A stretch of DNA of 64,000 bases from Flaccisagitta enflata (taxonomy: Eukaryota; Chaetognatha; Sagittoidea; Aphragmophora). The notes beneath the pieces were generated by a model. That model had not been told where the DNA came from, ran no database searches, and worked only from the letters and a program-made list of their open reading frames with translations. Numbering within the stretch: the first letter of the stretch is position 1; every line of letters starts with the position of its first letter. Both the position numbers and the translations under genes were made by a program. Positions 45,811-57,461 of this stretch are shown here, piece by piece. The DNA lies in assembly GCA_965153355.1 (NCBI GenBank), contig OZ231126.1:52700001-52764000 (forward strand). The letters run 5' to 3'.

Positions 45811-46080
45811 ATGGCGAAGCAGACCCCTCTTTCTTTTTGTACATTTGCATTTTTTACAAAATTCATTGTCGTTTATGCGCGTAGATTTAGAGTGTTACAT
45901 CCCGCGTCGTTTTTGTGTTCATTCAACTGCGGAAACTGCTTCTATAATTGCTCGGAGAAAGCGATAGCATCTTCAGGTGGACGGATTGGTGTAAAACAAG
46001 AAGGGATGGCGAAGGGAAGGGAAAGGATCCATACTAAAAATTGCCTCAGATTCCTCGTAAGACGTGCGCTATCAAATTAG
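45811..46080 (+). CDS. Hypothetical 89-residue ORF, Cys-rich centre
   Basis: Plus strand, ATG to TAG. It starts MAKQTPLSFCTFAFFTKF; the centre is SFNCGNCFYNCSEK; the tail is basic (RIHTKNCLRFLVRRALSN). It lies between the two candidate minus-strand exons near 45.6 and 46.7 kb, so it would be in their intron. No family recognised and no splice or promoter evidence. Confidence 0.2.
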   Translation: MAKQTPLSFCTFAFFTKFIVVYARRFRVLHPASFLCSFNCGNCFYNCSEKAIASSGGRIGVKQEGMAKGRERIHTKNCLRFLVRRALSN

Positions 46081-46659
46081 TAGGTAAGTGCATGGTAGGG
46101 AAGAGCAAATAAGTCCAACATCCAAGGCGGTGTAGGCAGGGCTCATTTTAAATATGTTACAAAATAGTTGAATGAAAATGTAGAAAAGACAAAAAACAAA
46201 AACAAAAAAACAACAACAGTCGCTTTGATAACAGCGACGAGGTGATTGGCAGAAAGCCGGAAAACACGCGAGCGCCATTGGAACGTTAAAAAAACCGCTT
46301 TGATGTACACAATAAAGTCGGTTTGCAAGCAGATTCGCATGGTGTCTGAATCTCTGCGACATGAGAATCTATATTTCTGGTTAAAAAAGGAAAAGGGACA
46401 CGAGGAAAGGAATGCCGAAGACTGACTGGATGACAGAATGACAGGATGACAGGAAACCTCCGGGAAGGAGGCAAAGGTCATGGAGGAAGATTGAGTTATG
46501 GAACGAAATTGACTGAATAAGATGAACGAGAGATGAATGATGGATGAGCAATGATAGGTAAGAGGGAAGGAAAGAATGGTGAGTGACTTGTTATGTATCG
46601 ACAATTGATCAGCGATTTGCGTGTTGACGAAACCTGATGAGTGATGCGGTTACGCTTAC

Positions 46660-46708
46660 CGAAAAATAATCATCCAGTTTATCCCAAGGTAAACCGTGGA
46701 AAGATAAG
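46660..46708 (-). CDS. Candidate 49-nt internal exon, family unknown
   Basis: Minus strand. The acceptor is ...GATCAATACAATCAG and the donor TTTTTCG|GTAAGCG. Only one frame is open: one base, then LSFHGLPWDKLDDYFS, ending in phase 0. This fits the phase-0 start of the candidate exon at 45660. The composition looks coding and the donor is strong, but no family is recognised. Confidence 0.42.
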
Positions 46709-46732
46709 CTGATTGTATTGATCTAACTGACA

Positions 46733-46954
46733 TTGGAGAAACTCTTTTCTTTATCAAGTATTTCTTTTCCCTCCACATGTTTTGTAAATCCACCCGAGTG
46801 CATAGCAGACGCACGTAGCATCAAGCAAAGCGTGAATGAATCATTACTTAGTTGGAAGCCAGCTACCAATTTTAATCCAAAGGCTGTCTTTAGGAAACCT
46901 ACGTTGTATCCTCACAACAAACTTGACTACCAACAAAATCTCATGAAAAGATAA
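46733..46954 (+). other. Open frame of 73 codons, uncertain
   Basis: Plus frame reads SISFPSTCFVNPPECIADAR then KPATNFNPKAVFRKPTLYP. Protein-like but no start or splice support. Confidence 0.22.
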
Positions 46955-47026
46955 TGGAACCATTAGCGTGATTCATGAGTCTATGTAAACCCATTAGAGG
47001 CAAAAGGAGCTAGCTAAGAAGAAAAA

Positions 47027-47349
47027 AAAACAAGGCCAACACCTATGAGTCGCGTGCAAGACATAAATAACTTAAGATGACTTTTTTTGACTCAAGATGA
47101 CTTAAAATGATTCAAGACAACTTTAAATGACTTAAAAAGACCTAAAATGACTCAAATGACTACTATGACCTATTTGACTTAAGTGACTTAAAATAACTTA
47201 GAATGACTTAGAATGACATAGAATGACTTAAAATGACTTAGAATGACTAGAAATAACTTTAAGTATAATAAAAAAGTAAAGTGTGACGGACCAACGGACG
47301 GACGGACCGACAAAGCGGGTTGTAGAGTCGCGTGCACGCCACTAAAAAG
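47027..47349 (-). mobile_element. Family A carrying a ~10-bp CTTAAAATGA array
   Basis: AAACAAGGCCAACACCTATG, AGTCGCGTGCAAG, about 20 units of CTTAAAATGA-like decamers, AAAAGTAAAGTGTGACGG, then AGTCGCGTGCACGCCACT and AAAAA. Confidence 0.88.
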
Positions 47350-47855
47350 ATTTTGAAATGACGGTGATGTATGAGTTAGCGACTCGGCGGGTGTGGGCAA
47401 TCTGGCGCCCAAGGCACCAACCATTAGCCATAAACCATCGATGACCGTCTCATCAGTCATGCCCTCGTGACGTCATAGCCAAGGCGTCATGACAGTGTCT
47501 TATATGTATCACAAATGTGTCTCCTATGTGTTCTGTGATCATATCATGAAGAATTTTGGGAGTAATGTCATGTTACTATTGCAACGTTAATGCGTCCGTC
47601 CGTCCTACCATCCGTTGTTCCGTCCATCAATCGTTGATACTTTTCTTGTCATTAAAACACATGACGTCCGTCACATGAAAAGGATGAAGTCGAATATTCC
47701 TCCTCTCACCATCCACAGAAAAAAAAACGGCAGTCAGATGCCTCAAAATGTTAAGACCATCATGTCACATGTGGCTCACATGACACCGTTGTGCGAAAAG
47801 CAACAGATATAACGCCGATCGCAAAACTAGCGATCGCAGATGTGGAGATTTGAAG

Positions 47856-48091
47856 AACAAGGCCGGATACACGGCTACCCCAGTCGCGTGCGGGTGGGCA
47901 GGGGCCGTAATTGAGGTCACCAGATCATCCGGGCAGGAGCAGTGAAGCCAAAAATCCAAAAAAACAAACAAAAAAAGTAAAGTGTGACCGACGGACCGAC
48001 GGACGGACCGACGGACGGACCGACGGACGGACCGACGGACCGACGGACCGACAAAGCGGGGTGTAGAGTCGCGTAGCACGCGACTAAAAAG
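47856..48091 (-). mobile_element. Family A, full length
   Basis: AACAAGGCCGGATACACGGC, distal arm AGTCGCGTGC (47882-47891), GGGTGGGCAGGGGCCG, (CGGACGGAC)n, and hairpin AGTCGCG-TAGCA-CGCGACT (48067-48085). GCACGCGACT complements the distal arm exactly. Confidence 0.92.
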
Positions 48092-48211
48092 AAATCCAAC
48101 TATTCCCTCACCCCCCTTACCATTCCCCCCCCCCCACAAAAAAGAGAGAGTGAGAAAGAAAAAATGAGACCACATGGAGTCACAGAGCGGCTCATGGTTG
48201 CTCGGAGCATT

Positions 48212-48784
48212 CGTTTTTAGTCGCGTGAACGCGACTCTAGAAGCCGCTATGTCGGTCGGTCGGTCGGTCGGTCGGTCGGTCGGTCGGTCTGTCTGTCCGT
48301 AACAATTTTGAAATATAGCTTTAGTCTTCATTTTAAAGGTATTTTATGGTACTTTAGGGTACTTAGGGGTACTTAAGGGTACTTCAGGGTACTATAGGTA
48401 TCTAAGGTTACTTTAGGTACTTTAGGTACTTTAAGTACTTTAGGGTTCTTAAGGGTACTTAAGGGTACTTTAGGGTACTTTAGGGTACTTAAGGGTTCTT
48501 TAGTGTACTTTAAGGTACATTAGGTACTTAAGGGTACTTTAGTTTAATTTAGAGTACTTTAGGTACTTAAGGTACTTTAAAGTACTTTAAGGTCATTTAG
48601 GGTACTCTAGGGTACTTTAGGTACTTTAGGTACCTTTACCTTTATTACCTTTACCTTTATTACCTTTACCTTTATTTCCTTAATTACCTTTATTACCTTT
48701 AGTACCTTTATTACCTATATTACCTTAATTACCCTAATTACCTTTATTACCACGCGACTAAGGTTTGTTGACCTTGTTTTTTTG
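48212..48784 (+). mobile_element. Family A, longest copy, TTTAGGGTAC cargo
   Basis: TTTTTAGTCGCGTGAACGCG, (CGGT)n, then 48340-48640 of 9-10-bp GGTACTTTAG units, then TTTATTACC units (48631-48755), and CACGCGACTAAGG, GACCTTGTTTTT. Both element ends are present around a large array. Confidence 0.85.
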
Positions 48785-49990
48785 CGGGTCACAGTGTTCC
48801 AAAAATGACCCAAATTTTTCTGTTTATCATAAAACAAAAGGTGATAATTTTGTGAACGCTCCTTACTCTATTTACTTAATTTTTCTGATATCCTGTAGAG
48901 TTTTTTCACCATGAGGGACCTATTTTTCTTTCAATAACATCGCATGTAATTCGGCAATATGATCTCTTGCTGGAGATCTTGGAAGAGCGTGCATTGGCGC
49001 AACGTGGCGCGGCTCGGCATGGCGCCAGTCAGGGTCAGAGTCTGCGGCAGAGTTATGAACGAAAGCGGTGACACACGGGCGGCAAAATAAGCACAGATGA
49101 TAAGGAGGGAGGGGAAGAGAAGGAAGAGGGGGGTACTAATGTGAAAATGAAGACGCAACATTGTAGAGACGTCGGTAAAATTGTCAAGGAGGAACCCAAA
49201 ATTACATCAAAAGATGGTAAATTCGAGTGATTATATGCTAGACAGACTGGCAAGATTGAGTATAGAGACAATTATAAGTGCTTGGAATAGTGAGAAAGGG
49301 AAAAACCCAGATTGATTCAGGTGGATATTTACTTGGTTATTTACTTTGATTCGATAGAAAAATGAATGTGTGCCTTGCTTTTGCCGATGGTAAGCGATTG
49401 AGACGGCTTCGGGTAAGAATGTTTAACTGCTTTTCTTGAAGCTGAGTTATGCTTTGAAGAAGGAGGTGACAAACTGTTGATCAAGAAAGTATGTCTTCAA
49501 TGTAAGTTCAAAACTAGTCGTAAGCGTATCAGCGATACGGCCAATATGAGTCAATTATGGGCCGAGATTCATGTGCAAATCGTAAAACCCACACCGAGAC
49601 TTGGCATCAGGTGGCAAGAAAGAGGGCAAAGTGACAGATGGCTGAAACGAAATAGCACACGGAATAGTGGGAATGCGATTGTAGATGCACGATTGTGGTT
49701 AAAGTGGATGGCTGTGAGATCCTGGAATGGCAGATGGTGATGAAAAATGGCAGCTGAAAGAGAGAAAAGTCAGCGGGTGGAAGTGAAAGGAATACCAAGA
49801 AGAAAGATCAGGGGTGGCAGATAAATGAGATGATACAGGGCAAGAAGAAGAGGAAGAAGAAGAAGAAGAAAACGAAGAGGAAAAAGAAAAAGAAGAAGGA
49901 GAAGAAAAAGAGTAAAAAGAGACTGAAGGAGAATCGGACATTTGAAGAATCTGGAATTGGTACATTGTATAGCATTTGGAGAAATGAAAT
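48785..49990. other. No gene recognised
   Basis: Unique sequence. Donor-like GATG|GTAAGCG near 49406 and an 87-codon plus frame (49477-49740) are seen but not supported. A GAA-rich tract is at 49852-49915. Confidence 0.4.
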
Positions 49991-49994
49991 ATTG

Positions 49995-50620
49995 GAACAG
50001 TTACTAACCATAAGTGCAATAAAAATGGCCGATTTTTCAACAGCTTTGAGCAGAGGTTTTGGTCAAAAGATTCTTGGGACCATCCTAAAATTCATGCATT
50101 GTAGAAACATATCAAAATTATCTTTCATTTGAGTCCATGCAGCAAATTTTTTTCTCAATTCTTTTAAAAGATATGACAGGTTAAGGGCTAACAACTAAAT
50201 TGCCACCTCAAGAAGAAATGGCCGAATTTGTCACTTGGATTTTCTGAAATGTTTTAGATAAGTAAAAATGATAGAAGATCTTTATCGATTTTGATGAAAT
50301 TTTAGGGGCTAGTTGACCTGTATTTGCCCCAATATCAATTCAATATTTATCAATATCGGGCAACATCTTCTGTGATTTTTTATGGAACTTTGTAAAGATA
50401 CCATGGGCAGTTTCAAAATTAAGCTGTTTTGCTAATCTTACTCTCATTTGCATATTCATTGAGTTAGTGGTCCCACAAAAGTTTCAAATGAAAGATCTTT
50501 TGAAGGGCTTTCAAAGTGTCATGAATTTTGCTATATTCAGATGAATTTTTGATCCCTTACAGACCTTTCAAAAATCGGCCATTTTTATTGCACCTATGGT
50601 TACAGTTATATCCCGCGCTA
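49995..50620. repeat. Foldback H
   Basis: TAAGTGCAATAAAAATGGCC and its inverse GGCCATTTTTATTGCACCTA lie at 49998-50030 and 50577-50600. ATCTTTCATTTGAG and the inverse CAAATGAAAGAT pair further in. Confidence 0.75.
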
Positions 50621-50820
50621 ACGAATTTCAAAGGACTAACAAATTGTAACTGTTTTAGCCAAAATTCTGTTATAACCAATGCACATAGCACAGCGCAATC
50701 TGCAGTACAAAAAAGTGACATTAATGCCCCGGGCAAAAGCCCCAATGTCCCCGGTAAAAAAAAGTTAGAGTTTGAATATGCCCGGTTCTATGCCCCATTA
50801 AAAGTTAGTGAAAAAAATGA

Positions 50821-51006
50821 TTCAGGGACTAAACGGGGACTTAACAGGGCATATGCCCCATTTAGTTTAGTTTTCTTTAATCAAAAATGCTTTGTCAAAA
50901 ATCAGTAAACCTTTTTTTTGGTGGCTTTCTTCAGGTTGATTTCTATCGTGAAAATCTTCAGGGACTAAATGGGGACTTAACTTGGCATATACCCCATTTA
51001 GTTTAA
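50821..51006. repeat. Pair of ~48-bp direct repeats (CAGGGACTAAACGGGG)
   Basis: 50821-50872 and 50957-51006: CAGGGACTAAAYGGGGACTT ... GGCATATRCCCCATTTAGTT. Each unit has a CTAAAYGGGG/CCCCATTTAG stem. Confidence 0.75.
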
Positions 51007-51009
51007 AAA

Positions 51010-51960
51010 TGAAGAAAATAAGTTAATAGTCTAGTTGAGGATTCCCGGGGAGTTCCCAGAGTCAAACTCTGACATTTTAGACTATGCCCAGTTCATATAA
51101 ATAATTAGCAGAGGGAATTCCCAGGGAATTCCCCAGGGCATTAGTCTTTACAGATTGCACTTTGTGCATAGATAGGAGAAATTAATACCATAACAGAGCA
51201 AAATATAGCCAGGTGCCTAGAATGACAACTATATTATAAAAATGTTCTTAAGTATGTGTAGATCACACCTATATGGGGTTTTGCCTGCGTCATGATTCAT
51301 CTAGGGACATTTTTTTGCTTTTGAACTCAGTAGGTTCAACATTTTTTTTTTGTCTTGAGGTGACGCCCTCTGGGAACATAGTGCAATAAAGAAAATAAAA
51401 AGAAATCGATTAAAGGGACAATAAATTTTTATCCATTATAGGCAGAATTTTGTTAGTAGCGGGGACCAACAGAAATCGAAATCCGAAATCGGCAGAAATC
51501 AGCCTCGGTGTGACCAAAAATGATATTGATTATAAGATAATGATAAATATGTATGATACACGAGCGCTCACTACTAACTTACCTGTTGTGCATAAGTACG
51601 GCGTTCCAATGATGAAAGGAATGGCAAGGGGAAGGAAATAAGAAGAAAATGATTCGATTAGGGTTAACGCATTGTATAGGCCATCTCAGACAAAACAGTT
51701 CCAAGGAGGGAGAGCCTAAATTTCTTCATTAGTTGAATCGACAAGGATTCCTCATAGCTTCTTTTTATTTCTTTTATTTTTTTAAACATTTCAATCAATT
51801 CAAAAATGAATCCCATGAGATTGCCAAAAACAACTGGCTGTAAAGAAGCGGCGCACCCACGTCATAAAATCCAGAGATTTTATTAAAATCAACGAATCGT
51901 CAAGGCAAGGAGGTGATGTCATATTCTGTCATCATTTTGTCACATTATGTCATCCCTGGC
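51010..51960. other. No gene recognised
   Basis: Mostly unique. 51450-51641 is open on the plus strand and a consensus minus-strand donor sits at 51592, but neither can be completed. Confidence 0.35.
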
Positions 51961-52014
51961 CTTCCTAGCATATTCCCAAGCATATAACTGCGTTCGCTTC
52001 TCCTCTCCTTTCAG

Positions 52015-52077
52015 AATTTCTACCAGACATGCCGAATAAGTTTCCAGAAATCGATAAAACGCAATTCAAAGACACCC
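52015..52077 (+). CDS. Candidate 63-nt internal exon, family unknown
   Basis: Plus strand. It has one of the best acceptors in the window, a C/T-rich run ending CTCCTTTCAG, and a clean donor ACCC|GTAAGTTG. One frame has a stop. Another reads FLPDMPNKFPEIDKTQFKDT and looks coding; a third (NFYQTC...) is also open. No neighbouring plus-strand exon was identified with confidence, so the gene is unknown. Confidence 0.45.
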
Positions 52078-52373
52078 GTAAGTTGTGGAAAAGCCTTCAA
52101 CGAGCCAAAAACTTATTGTTTGAGTCAAATGAAACCAAATAGGATGGTCTTTGCGTGTGATTGATCTCAAAAACGTGAAGTAAACCACACTTTCGAAAAT
52201 AAATTTGAACACGGTATGATCAAAAAACTGTCTACGTCGATTTTTTTTGCCTGGAAACCGTCTCTAAAAGGGAAGAATCTTTTTTGAGATGCCCATTTAG
52301 GACAAATCCTATGAGGCTGGGGCTGACTATGAGCTATTGCTTGTTTTGTCTCGATTTTTTCTTAACTAATGGA

Positions 52374-52389
52374 CACACACACGCGAACA

Positions 52390-52441
<52 letters not shown>
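52374..52441. repeat. (CA)n microsatellite
   Basis: CA run. Confidence 0.95.
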
Positions 52442-52444
<3 letters not shown>

Positions 52445-52598
52445 TCTGCTTGAGAGTCCAAAGCCTCTACCTAGGTGCAACATTTTTTAACAATTTTCAA
52501 CTTTGTATATTTATCTGTTTGTTTTATTTACTTCTCTCACTCTTTCTCTGTCATCTTCCTCGTTGTCAACATTAACCAAAAATATAATATAATAAAAA

Positions 52599-52640
52599 AG
52601 AAGAAGAAGAAGAAGAAGAAGAAGAAGAAGAAGAAGAAGA
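52599..52640. repeat. (GAA)n microsatellite
   Basis: GAA run. Confidence 0.95.
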
Positions 52641-52789
52641 GGCACAAGACGAACACAAGATGAAGTCCAAGAGAAAGAAAAAAAAAGGGGGAGGAGGAGT
52701 AGAAAAAATCGTGTAAGGGAGCAGCTTTGGCTTTGAGAAATATTGAAGAGGACGGGAAAAAAATTATGAAATGGATGAAGCTATGAAGA

Positions 52790-53026
52790 ATGGATGGATG
52801 TCTGGGTTCAGATGCGGAGAAGAGAGAAACGAACAGTTTTTTTGGTGGTGAGGTTAAAAAATCTCCCCAAAGAGAAAAGTGGCTCAGTCTGCAAAACCAA
52901 TGGGAGAAGTATGGACTGTATGGCTCAATCTGTGTGCTCGTTTTCATTTGGCGAGTTAGCGGCGGGTGTGAGCGTCTTTATAACTTTATGTGCCATGTCA
53001 TTTTAACTGCTGTATCAGATGAATGA
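52790..53026 (+). CDS. Hypothetical 78-residue ORF with one hydrophobic segment
   Basis: Plus strand, ATG to stop. A hydrophilic N-terminal half (MDGCLGSDAEKRETN, then EKWLSLQNQWEKYG) is followed by a hydrophobic stretch YGSICVLVFIW. It lies in non-repetitive DNA between a GAA tract and a GA tract. No family recognised; a chance ORF is possible. Confidence 0.22.
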   Translation: MDGCLGSDAEKRETNSFFGGEVKKSPQREKWLSLQNQWEKYGLYGSICVLVFIWRVSGGCERLYNFMCHVILTAVSDE

Positions 53027-53139
53027 AACCAAAGTTATGGCTGGCAAAATGGTCATTATGCAACGAATGAGTGAGATTAACGAAAAAAATAAGAGAACCA
53101 ACGCATCTTCAAGCTTATATCATGAAAAATGGAATAATG

Positions 53140-53141
<2 letters not shown>

Positions 53142-53178
<37 letters not shown>
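53142..53178. repeat. (GA)n microsatellite
   Basis: GA run passing into CACA. Confidence 0.9.
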
Positions 53179-53181
<3 letters not shown>

Positions 53182-53695
53182 ACACAAACACACAAACACA
53201 CAAGGTGCGTCAGCGTTATTTTGAGGCAAGGAAGGAGCGATGAAAAACGCCTTAGTCGCCGAAAAAAAAGCGTTATTTGTACTATCTTGCTAATAAGTAT
53301 TTGGACAAGCATTAAGGGACATAACTACCAAAAAAATAATGCAAACATAAAAAAATCGATGACGTCTGGGAATTTCATCGAATTCCCGATCGAATAGTGG
53401 AAACCGCTTTGTTCTAAGTTAATTTGTTTAGAAATGACAAGAAAAACAAAAGTGGCTACTAGTAGAAAATGGCAGAAAAATTGTGTTTTAGAATTTTGGA
53501 AATTGCGGAAGACACCATGGCGTCAAGTTGTTTCCAGGTTGGCTTTGTTAAAATCCAGACCTAAAACTGATTGAATTGTTGCAAATGCAAATTAGGAAGC
53601 TGCAGAATTAATAACGGGTCAAGCCAAAGGCTCGGCTGAAAAGAATTGCTTTCCAGATATGAGAGAACACCGCTCTTTCTCTTTTTCTCTATTTC

Positions 53696-53855
<160 letters not shown>

Positions 53856-53914
53856 CCCTTCCTCACTTTTCGATTTCATTCTTCTTTTCCTTTTTTTTTT
53901 GGGGGGGGGGGGGA

Positions 53915-54545
53915 AAGAAGGATACCTTCTTTTACTTATATCATTCCTCGTCTTACTTTCTTTCCTTACTTTTTCATATTCGTCATTTTTTGTACACCAC
54001 TTTAACTCATGATTATTTATGATTTTAACCCGTAAACGTCCCCTAATTTTGGGAGATGGTGCTCTCGTGATGAGTGAATCTGGTCTTTATACGCGCGGTT
54101 GGTCTCTTATTCATGTATACGCCCTCCCTCTCGTGACTCTTGTGGCTTCTAAAATCTTCCGCCATCATTTTTATGCCAGCCTCCGCTTGTCTGTCTGTCC
54201 TCCCCTTGTCTCTTTGCTTCTGCATCTTTCTTTTGTGTCTGTCCGTCTTTTCTTTCACTGTTTTTTTAATTCATTTTTATCAATCATTTTTGTAATTACG
54301 TAATTCGACTTTTTGAAACATTGGGAATAAATTAGGTTTTGAATTTTTGAATTGCAGCATTTGTGGAAGTTGAGTTATTTCTTATTTGGGATGATACTGT
54401 CTTATGATATTCATAGCTAAGAAAGAGCTAGCATTTTTTTTCAAGTGGCGTCAACCGTGACGGATATTTCGTCAATGACGTCTCTACCAGGGGAATGTTA
54501 ATTCTTAGACTTTGGTTCTACTACCGTCTGTCACTCTTTCTTTCG
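53915..54545. other. No gene recognised
   Basis: Unique, T-rich sequence. A terminal-exon-like frame after GAATTGCAG at about 54357 (HLWKLSYFLFGMIL) is too short to call. Confidence 0.4.
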
Positions 54546-54861
54546 GATGTGCCAACGTAATTCTATAAGAGGATTGCTTGTTCGGTCGATCCATCACGCG
54601 CGAATGGAAAAATCGCTGAAAATGACTGAAATCATCCAAAAAATCATTTCATCATTCATTTCCCTCATCATAATTATCGTCACAATATTCATCATCAAAT
54701 TCTGCATAGAATAGTTCTCAGGACAGAGAGCTTGGGTAGCTCTGATAGAGCTCGGGAAAAGGCTAGGGGCATACACCATAGAGCTGGGGACAGGGACGGC
54801 TCGACAGGCCTCAGAATAAGGCCAGGCGCACAGTATTGGCCCGTTCGGGTGTGTCAAAAAA

Positions 54862-55448
54862 TAATAGTCGCAAAAGCGTTATTTGGTCAGCGGTACCCGT
54901 TGCCCCTTTGTGAGTGTATGTGGGTGTGAGGTGGTTAGAAGGGCAGCGGCCCCGAAGGGGCCGATGACCTATGCTGTTTGTATTTGAGCCTCAAGGCTGG
55001 AATTGGGGCCTTGAAGCTGGGATTTGAGCCTTGAGGCTGGGATTTGAGCCTCAAGGCTGAGATATGAGCCTCGAGGCTGGGATTTGAGCTTCGGCTGGCA
55101 TTTGAGCTTGCCTGTGGCTAGGAACTGGGCCACGAGGCTATGATTTGAGCCTCAAGGCTGGGATTTGAGCCGCGAGGCTGGGATTTGAACCTGGGGCTGG
55201 GTTTTTGAGCCTGGAGGCTGGGATTTGAGGCTCAGGGCTGGGAGTTGAGCTTTTAGGCTGGATTTTGAGCTTTGAGGGCTGGAAAATGAGCCTTTAGGCT
55301 GGAAAATGAGCCCTGCGACTAGAAAATGAGCTTCGGAGTTGGGGGGGGGACAGAGAAGGAGAAGAAGAAGAAGAAGGAGGAGGAGGAGAAAATCTCCCGT
55401 ATGTGTGAGAGCATAGGTCATCGGCCCTTTCGGGGCCGCTGCCCAAAA
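54862..55448 (-). mobile_element. Family B, complete
   Basis: AATAGTCGCAAAAGCGTTAT, GGTCAGCGGTACCCGTTGCC, hairpin GGCCCC-GAA-GGGGCC, GATGACCTATGCT, array of GGGATTTGAGCCTCAAGGCT units (54985-55335), then AGCATAGGTCATCGGCCC and GCCGCTGCCCAAAAA. Confidence 0.88.
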
Positions 55449-55922
55449 ATCATCTTTGATCAGATCATCAACATCAGGATGTATATACAAAAGAATTTTA
55501 AAAGCTTATAAGCGTTTTTATTTTTTCAAATTTCATTTATCTTCCATTTTTTCCAAAACCCCTTTTTAGCCGCTTATTTGTATATTGCTGTGTTATTGAT
55601 TTTATATCAGAATTATTGTTCGTAAATATATTAAAGTAGCTATTTAAATATTTTGGTTTGATTTCTAATTGGGGTTAGGTAAAAGTTGTTTTTTTTACCA
55701 CAAAAATCATAAAAAGAAATAAAACTTGATATTCTTTGTTGAAGTTTTGGGTCTTATTTTCAACAAAACTAGGTGGAGACTCTGAAAGTATATATATTTT
55801 TGACAATCTTTTCCTGCGCTAAAAAAACCGGAAGACGACTGAAATTTGAAAAAATAAAAAGTCTAAAAATCTTGAAATTCTTTTAGTAACGCTCCCTGAT
55901 GTTGATGATCTGATCAAAGATA
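55447..55922. repeat. Foldback K
   Basis: ATCTTTGATCAGATCATCAA (55452 on) and the inverse TTGATGATCTGATCAAAGAT are perfect over 27 bp. Similarity continues inward for about 110 bp (TTTTTATTTTTTCAAATTTC). It starts exactly at the end of the family B copy. Confidence 0.85.
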
Positions 55923-55923
55923 C

Positions 55924-56075
55924 TTTTTGGTCGCGGACACGCGACTCTGCCCCTTGCTGTGTTGGTCGGTAAGTTGGTAGGTTACAAATTTTGTTGAATT
56001 TCGAGCGGTGTTTGCATTACCGCTTCTGCTCAACCATCCGCGACTGGATTGCCGTGTATCCCGGCCTTGTTATTT
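55924..56075 (+). mobile_element. Family A, GTCGCGGAC variant
   Basis: TTTTTGGTCGCG-GACA-CGCGACT (55929-55946), GTTGGTCGG, CCATCCGCGACTGG with distal arm TCCGCGACT (56037-56045), GTGTATCCCGGCCTTGTT. A second 3'-end fragment CCGTGTATCCGGCCTTGTTT follows at 56095. Confidence 0.88.
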
Positions 56076-56332
56076 TTTGACACACCCGATTGGCCCGTGT
56101 ATCCGGCCTTGTTTCCCATTCTTTTCCCAACTTGTAAACATTCTCGAGTTTTGACACAAGTTTTCCCTAGAGTTTTCTCAAACTTACAACGAGAAGTAGA
56201 TTTAGAAAAGCGAGAATGAGACTATTTCCGTCGCGTCAGCCCGGGGGGATATTTTAATGCCAAAGCCAATCTGTTTTTTAGAGTCTAGGACTTGTGGCCA
56301 ATCAACGGTCGACTATGTTTTGCGACGTATAT

Positions 56333-56424
<92 letters not shown>
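56333..56424. repeat. (TC)n microsatellite
   Basis: TC run. Confidence 0.95.
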
Positions 56425-56427
<3 letters not shown>

Positions 56428-56500
56428 TATTCTCCCAGGATCGTGAAAATGTTTTCCCTTTTCCCTCCCTTCTGTTGAAAATCGAATTTCTTTCTGATTC

Positions 56501-56722
56501 ATGGATACATCACAAGAATCCTCCTCCGTGTGTGTGTATCTCTCACTTCCCTGCTGGATCTCCAAACATCACAACAAACCCGCCGTCCTCCCGGAAGGAT
56601 ACGATGTTGACGACGACACTGACGACGACGTTGACGACGATGATGACGACAGTATAAAGTTGTACGCAGGTCGTTTCCGCTTACGAAAAACATTCCGAAT
56701 CTATCATTTAAGAATCGTTTAA
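56501..56722 (+). CDS. Hypothetical 73-residue ORF with Asp-rich centre
   Basis: Plus strand, ATG to stop, just downstream of a (TC)n tract. It reads MDTSQESSSVCVYLSLPCW, KPAVLPEGYDV, a run of about 14 mainly Asp residues, then SIKLYAGRFRLRKTFRIY. Codon use looks ordinary outside the (GAY)n segment. No family and no upstream promoter motif were recognised; it could be an exon. Confidence 0.3.
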   Translation: MDTSQESSSVCVYLSLPCWISKHHNKPAVLPEGYDVDDDTDDDVDDDDDDSIKLYAGRFRLRKTFRIYHLRIV

Positions 56723-57461
56723 ATATTTTCTAATTCCAATCCTGATTATTTGCACGTCAATGTCGTTTTAATAATGTGATCAATTTCATCGTTTTTATAA
56801 CGCCATGTCATTTGTATATTGTACCCATGGATGTATGGGATGCCACGTCGACTTCGTCTGTGGACGTGGATACGTCGTCGTAAAAATCGGTTTAAAAATT
56901 CGATCAGTTCTGAATTACAGTATGTTTGGAGCAAAGTTAATTTAAGATTGGATAATAGATTTCTTGAATCCTAATTTTATTTGATTCATGAATTATTTGA
57001 GATACGCATTAATTAAAGATTGCTCTTTAGAGTGAATATGTTTGCATTCCTCAAAATTTAACTTGCTCGGGAGAAAAACTCAACTTCATTTCTTTGAAAA
57101 ATGACAAAGCAGACCTTTTAAGAAATGCTAGGACGTGGCAAATTTTGGAGCTCCCGTACATCCACGTTTGTACCTACGTAAAGAACCGAACATGACAATC
57201 GCGTATGGATGGGCATAGGCATAGGCAAAGGCCGGAAACGTCCAAAAAGCAGTGTTAGTGACTTAGTGTTACAAACGACTGATCGCCCGACCAACCTAGT
57301 GGGTAATAGAATCCTTTGCAAGATAAACAACCATATCCGAACTGAAAAAAAATGGAAGAAGGGCTTGTGAACTCTCACTGAGTAGTTAACAAACGCACCA
57401 CTCACTTACATACCTTACAATGACCTACACAACACTACAAAAAAAAGTCCTCCAAGGATCT

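Noticed and set aside
51593-51672. Minus-strand exon ending at the consensus donor ACAG|GTAAGTTAG (peptide LPLAIPFIIGTPYLCTT)
   Set aside because: No acceptor found upstream, and the hydrophobic peptide is partly a pyrimidine tract; the other strand is equally open.
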